Assembly (NCBI GenBank): GCA_013377075.1
Contig: JACABD010000006.1
Span: 59,450 to 99,059 of the forward strand
Direction of reading: 5' to 3'
Source: Geobacteraceae bacterium
GTDB lineage: Bacteria; Desulfobacterota; Desulfuromonadia; Geobacterales; DSM-12255
Length of the DNA: 39,610 bases
Numbering within the stretch: the stretch's first letter is position 1; every line of letters starts with the position of its first letter. Below, piece after piece: positions 34,284 through 39,610 of this stretch. A program made the position numbers and the translations under genes. The notes below the pieces were generated by a model, which was not told the DNA's origin, searched no databases, and saw nothing but the letters and a program-made list of their open reading frames with translations.

Positions 34284-35480
34284 ATGAATGATAATTTCGA
34301 TAATGATATTCAGGAAGAGAGTTTTGCCGAGCTTTTTGCCGCAACCGAGTCAAAGAGCGGCAGGCTAAAGCCGGGACAACAGGTTCAGGCCAGAGTTCTG
34401 CATATGACTGCTGAGTGGATTTTTCTCGATATCGGTCAGAAGGGTGAGGGAGTTCTTGATATTCGCGAACTGACCAATGCTGATGGCGAATTGACTGTTG
34501 TTCCTGGTGACAAGATCACCGCCTGGTTTACCGGCGGGGTTAAGGGTGAACTTCGCTTCAGCACAAAAGTTGGCGGTATCGGTGCTGCAGATCGCTCTAT
34601 GCTCGAAGATGCTTTTAATGCCGGAATACCGGTTGAAGGTTCTGTAGAGAAGGAGATCAAAGGGGGGTTTGAGGTGAAGATTGGCTCCAATCGCGCATTT
34701 GCACCGTTTTCGCAGATGTCTCTTCGCCGCGTTGCCGATGCTTCTGTCTTTGTCGGTAAAAAACTTAAATTTATGATCACCGAATATGCAGAAGGTGGAC
34801 GTAACCTGATTGTCTCCCACCGTGCAATCCTTCAAGAAGAGGCTGCCCGTGAGAAAGAGCTTCTTAAAGACTCACTCTCTGTCGGCATGAAATTGAACGC
34901 TGTGGTTACCTCAATCCAGAAATTCGGTGCTTTTGTCCGCGCAGGTGGCATTGAAGGTCTTTTGCCCATATCTGAAATCGGCTGGAAGAGGGTGAACGAC
35001 GTCTCCGAAGTTCTTTCGGTTGGCGATGAAATCTCCGTTGTGCTGAAAAATATCGACTGGGAGAACGACAAATTCTCCTTCAGCCTCAAGGATACCCTGG
35101 CCGATCCATGGGAAACTATGACTGACCGCTTCCCGATCGGCTCATCACACAGCGGAACAGTGTCACGACTTGCCCAGTTCGGCGCCTTTGTCACCATTGG
35201 CGACGGTGTTGACGGCCTTCTTCACATTTCGAAAATAGGGAAGGGGAAGCGGATCAATCACCCCAAGGAAGTCCTTCACGAAGGGGAAGTTGTAGAAGTC
35301 CTCATTGAGGCTGTTGACAGGGAAAACAAGCGTATTTCCCTCGCCCTTGCCGAGGCAGTCCGCGCAGCAAACGAAGCTGAGGAGAATATGGCAGCCTTCC
35401 GTCAGCAGTCAGCTGAAGCGCCTTCAGGGATGGGAACGTTTGCTGATCTCCTCAAGGGGAAGTTTTCCGTGCAGAAATAG
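34284..35480 (+). CDS. S1 RNA-binding domain protein with four S1 motifs
   Basis: The 398-residue protein contains four S1-type OB folds at roughly 27-97, 108-180, 194-263 and 279-352. Domains 3 and 4 are the most typical (FGAFVRAGGIEGLLPISEIGW and FGAFVTIGDGVDGLLHISKIG); domains 1 and 2 are divergent. The C-terminal 45 residues are Ala/Glu-rich. Canonical bS1 of Gram-negative bacteria has six domains and more than 500 residues, so this is probably a shorter paralogue or a regulatory RNA-binding protein rather than the main ribosomal S1. The start is ATG 34284, behind AGAGGAT at 34269-34275. A strong terminator follows. Confidence 0.87.
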   Translation: MNDNFDNDIQEESFAELFAATESKSGRLKPGQQVQARVLHMTAEWIFLDIGQKGEGVLDIRELTNADGELTVVPGDKITAWFTGGVKGELRFSTKVGGIGAADRSMLEDAFNAGIPVEGSVEKEIKGGFEVKIGSNRAFAPFSQMSLRRVADASVFVGKKLKFMITEYAEGGRNLIVSHRAILQEEAAREKELLKDSLSVGMKLNAVVTSIQKFGAFVRAGGIEGLLPISEIGWKRVNDVSEVLSVGDEISVVLKNIDWENDKFSFSLKDTLADPWETMTDRFPIGSSHSGTVSRLAQFGAFVTIGDGVDGLLHISKIGKGKRINHPKEVLHEGEVVEVLIEAVDRENKRISLALAEAVRAANEAEENMAAFRQQSAEAPSGMGTFADLLKGKFSVQK

Positions 35481-35503
35481 AGACACTTTACAGGAAGTAA
35501 TCA

Positions 35504-35546
35504 AAAGGCCGCATCTCCATTTTTGGGTGATGCGGCCTTTGTTTAT
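35504..35546 (+). terminator. Intrinsic terminator after the S1-domain gene
   Basis: A perfect 12-bp stem pairs AAAGGCCGCATC (35504-35515) with GATGCGGCCTTT (35529-35540) around a 13-base loop. TTT ends the stem and GTTTAT follows. It lies 23 bases after the stop of the S1 gene and closes the lepA-lepB group. Strong stem, moderate T-tract. Confidence 0.9.
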
Positions 35547-35552
35547 AGGAAT

Positions 35553-35590
35553 CTGTAACTGTTTACAGGTTCTGCAATAAGGTGTACTAA
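35553..35590 (+). promoter_or_regulatory. Promoter of the MFS gene with an overlapping inverted repeat
   Basis: TTTACA (35562-35567) and TACTAA (35585-35590) are 17 bases apart and make a plausible -35/-10 pair, 33 bases before the gene. The palindrome CTGTAA-CTGT-TTACAG (35553-35568) covers the -35 box. This is a good place for a repressor operator, but no regulator gene is adjacent. Confidence 0.5.
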
Positions 35591-35622
35591 TAAGCACAAA
35601 TCAAAATGGATAATTTACAAAA

Positions 35623-36846
35623 ATGTCTGCTAATCCCCGTCAATTCTCACTTCTAAAGCACCGCCCGCTGCTCAGGTTTGTTACTGCCAGGGCTGCGGCA
35701 ACCATTGCCTATCAGATGATGGGGGTCGGGGTCGGCTGGCAGGTGTACGATCTTACCCACAAGGCGCTTGACCTGGGGCTGGTCGGGCTTGCCCAGTTTC
35801 TTCCTTCCATACTGTTAGTGCTGCTGGTCGGCCACCTGGCAGACCGCCATGACAGGAAGATGATAGTCTTTACTGCCCAACTGGTGGAGGCCATGGCCCT
35901 TTTTGGGCTTGCCGCTTTCATGACAATTTACGGTGTTAACCGGGAGACGATTTTCATTTTTCTCCTCGTCATGGGGACTGCCCGCTGCTTTGAATTCTCC
36001 ACCCTGCAAACCCTGGTACCTGCCCTTGTTGAGCCGGAACATCTCCCCCAGGCAATGGCAGCAACCTCCTCGGTCCGCCAGGCAGCGACCATAGCCGGCC
36101 CAATGCTCGGCGGCTTCCTTTATATGGCAGGGCCCATTACCGTCTACTGCGTCAGCGCCGTTCTTTTTATGATATCAGCAATTATGATTGCGCTTCTACC
36201 GGTGCGTCAGACAAAGGCTCATCGCGAACCAGCCAGCTTGAAGACGGTTCTTGCAGGGATTACCTTCATCCGGAGTAATCCCGTCGTCTTTGGTGCCATA
36301 TCTCTTGATCTTTTTGCCGTTCTTCTTGGTGGAGCAACTGCTCTTCTCCCTGTTTTTGCCCGTGATATCCTCTTCGCCGGACCGACCGGCCTTGGCATAC
36401 TGCGGGCATCTCCCGCCCTTGGAGCCCTCGGTGCATCCATCTATCTGGCCCGCTCACCCCTTGCCGGTAATGTTGGCAGGACGCTGTTTGCAGCGGTCAG
36501 TGCGTTCGGGGTGATGACCATACTGTTCGGCCTGTCCCGGTCACTGCTCCTTTCCTGCCTGGTTCTGGCAGCCATGGGGTGGGTCGATATGATCAGTGTG
36601 GTGATTCGCTCTTCGCTGGTTCAGCTTGATACGCCCGATGAGATGCGGGGCCGGGTCAGTGCAGTCAATGCCGTTTTTATAGGTACATCAAATGAGCTGG
36701 GGGAGTTTGAGTCCGGAATCACAGCCGCCTGGTTCGGAGTTGTTCCGGCTGTCCTGATCGGTGGGTTCGGTACACTTGCGGTTGTGCTGATCTGGACGGG
36801 GCTCTTTCCGGAATTGAAAGCCCGTCAGCGGCTTCAGAAGGGATGA
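35623..36846 (+). CDS. MFS transporter, EntS-like exporter family
   Basis: The 407-residue protein has about 12 membrane helices, as in the major facilitator superfamily. The N-terminal half has GHLADRHDRKMI, the loop 2-3 motif A (G-x3-D-R-x-D-R-[RK]) of the superfamily. The central TLVPALVEPEHLPQAMA and the C-terminal LDTPDEMRGRVSAVNAVFIG are typical of the EntS/MFS_3 group. Substrate is unknown: relatives export siderophores, drugs or metabolites. It is a single-gene unit on the plus strand with its own likely promoter, facing a minus-strand operon. Confidence 0.88.
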   Translation: MSANPRQFSLLKHRPLLRFVTARAAATIAYQMMGVGVGWQVYDLTHKALDLGLVGLAQFLPSILLVLLVGHLADRHDRKMIVFTAQLVEAMALFGLAAFMTIYGVNRETIFIFLLVMGTARCFEFSTLQTLVPALVEPEHLPQAMAATSSVRQAATIAGPMLGGFLYMAGPITVYCVSAVLFMISAIMIALLPVRQTKAHREPASLKTVLAGITFIRSNPVVFGAISLDLFAVLLGGATALLPVFARDILFAGPTGLGILRASPALGALGASIYLARSPLAGNVGRTLFAAVSAFGVMTILFGLSRSLLLSCLVLAAMGWVDMISVVIRSSLVQLDTPDEMRGRVSAVNAVFIGTSNELGEFESGITAAWFGVVPAVLIGGFGTLAVVLIWTGLFPELKARQRLQKG

Positions 36847-36880
36847 AACATACGGCAACAGCCATTTTATTTTTGCAATT

Positions 36881-37762
36881 TTACTTATTCACCCGGTACT
36901 TTCTCACCATATCTATCGGATGATATGAGCTCTTCGCAGCTTTAAGTCCGCTCTCCCCCAGATCCTGTTCCCTGTTGACATAGATGTATTCTCCCGTCAG
37001 AGAGCGGCAGAACTCGCGGTTCACCAACTGGGCCAATCCTTCGAGAAATGGATCAGACTTTTCAAAGTGGCAGACAAAGGTGTTGGTGTTGAGTCTTTCG
37101 CCGAGGGCAAAGGCTGAAACCCCCCGTTCAGTTAGAACTACCACTCCCTCAAGTCCAAGCTCATCGGCACGTTCAACCCCTTCGCGTGTTGCTCCAACCT
37201 CAGCTGTCATGGATCTGCTCAGGTACTGGCTGTGAGCCATCTCCCACCCATGGAGAAGTCCCAGACTGGAATGCTGGTGCCGCTTGCTATAGGGTTCTAC
37301 AGTGTAACTGTTTCTCAGGGAGAAGTAATTAATCCGGTTTTTCTTCTTGTGGTAAAGTTTACCCGGAAGATCGGCGAGATTGCTTTTCAGGTAGAGATAG
37401 TCGTCATTGTCCCTGTCGGCAACTATGGTGCAGCCTTCTTCAGAGAGATGCTCTGTGATAAACCGCTGATCGGCCCCGTACAGGGTGTTCCCCTGGGAAA
37501 GCATGTACCTTGCAGCTTCACTGCGATCTCCGCAAAGTGGTGGGAGAACATAAGGCTGGCTGTCATAGCCGCAGCCGAGGATAACAAGGCTGCCTTTGAC
37601 TGTTGTCAGCCTGTACTGGTGGATCTCCCTGAAGAGAAAGATGTTGGCGAAAGAAAGTTCGGAAACAGACGGCTGAATTTCTCGAAAAAAACCTGTCAGC
37701 AGCTCTCTGTCGGAGATATTGATCGGTCTTGAAGCCGGGTATTGAGGAATTTGAGCAGTCAT
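36881..37762 (-). CDS. DUF2156 (LPG synthetase C-terminal-like) protein
   Basis: The 293-residue protein matches the DUF2156/phosphatidylglycerol lysyltransferase C-terminal GNAT-like domain. SELSFANIFLFREIHQYRLT lies near the N-terminus, and the end carries EYIYVNREQDLGESGLKAAKSSYHP, a family hallmark. There are no membrane helices of the flippase part of MprF, so lipid aminoacylation is not implied. I chose the ATG at 37762-37760, eight bases after the permease stop on the minus strand; an in-frame start further upstream would overlap the permease. It is the third gene of the ABC operon. Confidence 0.82.
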   Translation of the reverse strand: MTAQIPQYPASRPINISDRELLTGFFREIQPSVSELSFANIFLFREIHQYRLTTVKGSLVILGCGYDSQPYVLPPLCGDRSEAARYMLSQGNTLYGADQRFITEHLSEEGCTIVADRDNDDYLYLKSNLADLPGKLYHKKKNRINYFSLRNSYTVEPYSKRHQHSSLGLLHGWEMAHSQYLSRSMTAEVGATREGVERADELGLEGVVVLTERGVSAFALGERLNTNTFVCHFEKSDPFLEGLAQLVNREFCRSLTGEYIYVNREQDLGESGLKAAKSSYHPIDMVRKYRVNK

Positions 37763-37769
37763 TGTCCAG

Positions 37770-38528
37770 TTATTCCGAAAGTTTGTTTCTGAAGATGAGG
37801 ACTGCTGCAACAAAGGAGATTACTGCAAAGATGCAAAGGTTTGCACAGTACATAATGGAAAAACTCCCGGTAACCATACTCTGCCGAGCTCCCTCAAACA
37901 GGGCTGTTGTGGGTAGCAGGCGGATGAACGGGGCTATTGAAGGCGGGTAGGAGGAGAGGGGGAAGAAGAGACCCGACATGAAAATAAGTGGCATGATCAG
38001 TACCGCCTCAACCCGGCCGATTGTCTCCGGTTTGTCAAGCAGGGTGCCGCTGATGACACCGGCGCAGGAGAAGAGCGCCGAGCCCGGTATGAGAAAGGCT
38101 AGATAGGCCAGAAGGCTTGACAGCTGGAAGCGGAAAGGAGTGATGGCAAAGATGACAAGTGCAACAGCAACCCCTTTGATAAGACCGTGGGAGAAGCCGG
38201 AGAGTATCTTGGCGATGACTATTTCCGAAACAGAAACCGGGGTGACACGGTACGATTCGATGGTGAACTGTACCCGACGGTGAAACCAGAGGCTCCAGAC
38301 GCTCTCGTTGTAGGCGGCATTCACCGCAGTCATGGTAATCAGCCCTGGCGCGATGAACAGACCATAGGGGACACCGTCCACAAGGCCGATATAACCCTGC
38401 ATCCCAATGCTGAAGGCAAGGTAAATAGTCAGCGGATAGGCAATGACGGCAATCATCTCGGAGAGTATGCTTCGTCGAAGGACCAGCATGTCACGGCGCC
38501 AGACAGCCATTGCACCCATGAAATTCAT
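37770..38528 (-). CDS. ABC-2 type transporter permease
   Basis: The 252-residue protein has six hydrophobic segments in the ABC-2 layout. The N-terminal WRRDMLVLRRS is the usual amphipathic start, and LIMPLIFMSGLFFPLSSYPPSIAPFIRLLPTT is close to the family's C-terminal signature. It resembles the NodJ/DrrB group that exports lipid-linked or hydrophobic compounds. The start overlaps the ATPase stop by four bases (ATGA). Substrate unknown. Confidence 0.9.
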   Translation of the reverse strand: MNFMGAMAVWRRDMLVLRRSILSEMIAVIAYPLTIYLAFSIGMQGYIGLVDGVPYGLFIAPGLITMTAVNAAYNESVWSLWFHRRVQFTIESYRVTPVSVSEIVIAKILSGFSHGLIKGVAVALVIFAITPFRFQLSSLLAYLAFLIPGSALFSCAGVISGTLLDKPETIGRVEAVLIMPLIFMSGLFFPLSSYPPSIAPFIRLLPTTALFEGARQSMVTGSFSIMYCANLCIFAVISFVAAVLIFRNKLSE

Positions 38529-39493
38529 TCGCGCACCCCTTCGCCGGTCAGGCTGATAAAGACCTCTTCCAGGGTATTCTCCCTGAGTGAGATGCGGCGC
38601 AGTTCTGCACCGTTAAGGGCTGTTATTACCTCTGCCAGACATTCCCAACGCTCCAGAGATACATCTACAACTCTGCCTGTTATAGTGAACTTGCCGACGC
38701 AGGACATATTTTCGAGTATCTTCGCATAGTGCTCAGACCCTTCAGCAAACTCAATTTCGTAAGTAGCACCGCCGGTCAGTTTCGCTTTCAGTTCGGCACT
38801 GCTCCCCATGGCAATGAGTCTGCCGTGATCCATGATGGCAACTCGTTCGCAGAGGTGTTCCGCCTCCTCAAGGTAGTGGGTAGTAAGAAATATAGTCATC
38901 TTACCTGCAATCGTTCGAATGTAATCCCAGACTGCACGGCGCGACTGGGGATCGAGACCGGTTGTCGGTTCGTCGAGAAACAGTACCTTAGGCTCATGCA
39001 GCAGCGCTCTGGCAACAACGAGTCTTCTCTGCATGCCGCCGGAGAAGGTGTCAGGAAAATCATGTTGTCGTCCGGCAAGTCCGAAAAGCTCCAGCAGTTC
39101 ATCAATTCTGCGTTTGTAGGTTTTCTTCTCCATAGAGTGAAGCCGGGCGTGAAGCTCAAGGTTTTCCCTGGCTGTCAGATAGCGGTCAAGGCTGTTTTCC
39201 TGGGGGACTACACCAATAAGACTGCGAATTTCGCGGCCGTGCTGAGCGCTGTTCATGCCGTAGACAAAGGCTTCGCCGGAGGTGGGACTCATCAATGTGG
39301 TCAAGATGCGGATCAGGGTGGTTTTGCCGGCACCGTTCGGGCCAAGCAGGGCGAAAATCTCACCTTTTTTGATCTCCAGATCAAAGGAATCAAGAGCCGT
39401 AAGAGAGCCGTAGCGCTTGGTGACAGAGCGGACAGAAATGGCTAAGTCCGGATTATTTCCTGTGGTGGGGCTGTTTGTTGGTGGAGGTTGCAT
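38525..39493 (-). CDS. ABC transporter ATPase, DrrA/NodI-like
   Basis: The 322-residue protein has Walker A GPNGAGKTT at 51-59, the signature FSGGMQRR, Walker B VLFLDEPTTGLDP and the switch histidine in TTHYLEEAEHL. The C-terminal extension after about 230 is typical of DrrA-type ATPases of ABC-2 exporters. It begins with a Pro/Thr-rich leader (MQPPPTNSPTTG). I see no ribosome binding site near the ATG at 39493-39491. The bases in front are the T-rich tail of a hairpin, so translation may be weak or start differently. Confidence 0.93.
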   Translation of the reverse strand: MQPPPTNSPTTGNNPDLAISVRSVTKRYGSLTALDSFDLEIKKGEIFALLGPNGAGKTTLIRILTTLMSPTSGEAFVYGMNSAQHGREIRSLIGVVPQENSLDRYLTARENLELHARLHSMEKKTYKRRIDELLELFGLAGRQHDFPDTFSGGMQRRLVVARALLHEPKVLFLDEPTTGLDPQSRRAVWDYIRTIAGKMTIFLTTHYLEEAEHLCERVAIMDHGRLIAMGSSAELKAKLTGGATYEIEFAEGSEHYAKILENMSCVGKFTITGRVVDVSLERWECLAEVITALNGAELRRISLRENTLEEVFISLTGEGVRE

Positions 39494-39538
39494 ATAAATA
39501 AAATAGCCCCCTTATCTGATTATGACAAGGGGGCTATT
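39490..39538 (-). terminator. Intrinsic terminator between the partial right-edge gene and the ABC operon
   Basis: A 12-bp stem pairs AATAGCCCCCTT (39502-39513) with AAGGGGGCTATT (39527-39538) around a 13-base loop. Read on the minus strand the stem is followed by TTTATTTAT and then the ATPase start codon. It would terminate the gene ending at 39559. It lies between that gene and the ABC operon, so it may also attenuate the operon. Confidence 0.8.
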
Positions 39539-39558
39539 GAGTTTAATCTGCTCGACCT

Positions 39559-39610
39559 CTAAATATTCTGCGCATCCACAACAGCGATTGCGGCCATGTT
39601 GACGATATCG
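39559..39610 (-). CDS. C-terminal end of a minus-strand gene, phosphotransacetylase-like
   Basis: Sixteen codons and a TAG stop are inside the window; the peptide reads DIVNMAAIAVVDAQNI. The DIVN-x-x-AI-x-x-x-x-AQ ending resembles the C-terminus of phosphate acetyltransferase (Pta), which interconverts acetyl-CoA and acetyl phosphate. The terminator just downstream supports a real gene end here. With so few residues the identity is tentative. Confidence 0.45.
   Translation of the reverse strand, partial: DIVNMAAIAVVDAQNI

Noticed and set aside
38729-39445. Plus-strand open frame of 238 codons opposite the ABC ATPase
   Set aside because: The minus-strand ATPase has all ATP-binding motifs; the plus frame has none and is a shadow.

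Overview
The window reads as chromosomal DNA of a Gram-negative deltaproteobacterium, most likely a relative of Geobacter (Desulfuromonadia). The basis is the gene content and order: lpxK with a Trm112-type small protein and heptosyltransferases, yicC-gmk-rpoZ-rsh-ridA, guaB-guaA, mreD-mrdA-rodA, queD-queE, lepA-lepB. The lineage call is recalled knowledge plus inference, not a database match. The DNA is densely coding. No gene-free stretch reaches 300 bases, and I see no rRNA, tRNA, CRISPR array, insertion sequence or integrase.

Layout. (1) 1-15300, + strand: a lipopolysaccharide/surface glycan locus. It holds lpxK, a 55-residue Trm112-like protein, waaC, a second GT9 enzyme, GT4, GT2, a GT10 fucosyltransferase-like enzyme, another GT4-like enzyme, a third GT9 enzyme, a DUF4254 protein, an ArnT-like membrane glycosyltransferase, a polysaccharide deacetylase, a UDP-glucuronate-epimerase-like protein, a conserved protein of unknown function and hldE. 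(2) 15300-20670, +: galE, yicC, gmk, rpoZ, a bifunctional (p)ppGpp synthetase/hydrolase and ridA. (3) 20670-22120: rpmB on the minus strand, then a YdcF-like membrane protein and a stand-alone receiver protein. (4) 22250-28770, +: guaB-guaA followed closely by mreD-mrdA-rodA. (5) 28780-30740: a minus-strand cysteine-cluster protein divergent from queD-queE. (6) 30750-35550, +: lepA, lepB, a secreted protein of unknown function and a four-domain S1 protein ending at a strong terminator. (7) 35560-39610: an MFS exporter on +, then a minus-strand ABC-2 transporter operon with a DUF2156 protein, and the last codons of a further minus-strand gene that resembles phosphotransacetylase.

How the parts work together: hldE supplies activated heptose, the GT9 enzymes place heptose on the inner core, lpxK completes the lipid A anchor, and the GT4/GT2/GT10/GT39 enzymes decorate the core or outer glycan. 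Many junctions in the glycan locus overlap by 1-11 bases, which suggests translational coupling. The stretch from about 4480 to 7800 looks more AT-rich by eye and has two gaps, as expected of a strain-variable glycan module.

I did not find a convincing previously undescribed system. The best leads are the unknown protein at 12901-13851 just upstream of hldE, the DUF4254 protein among the glycosyltransferases, the secreted protein between lepB and the S1 gene, and a terminator hairpin that runs almost into the start codon of the ABC ATPase.
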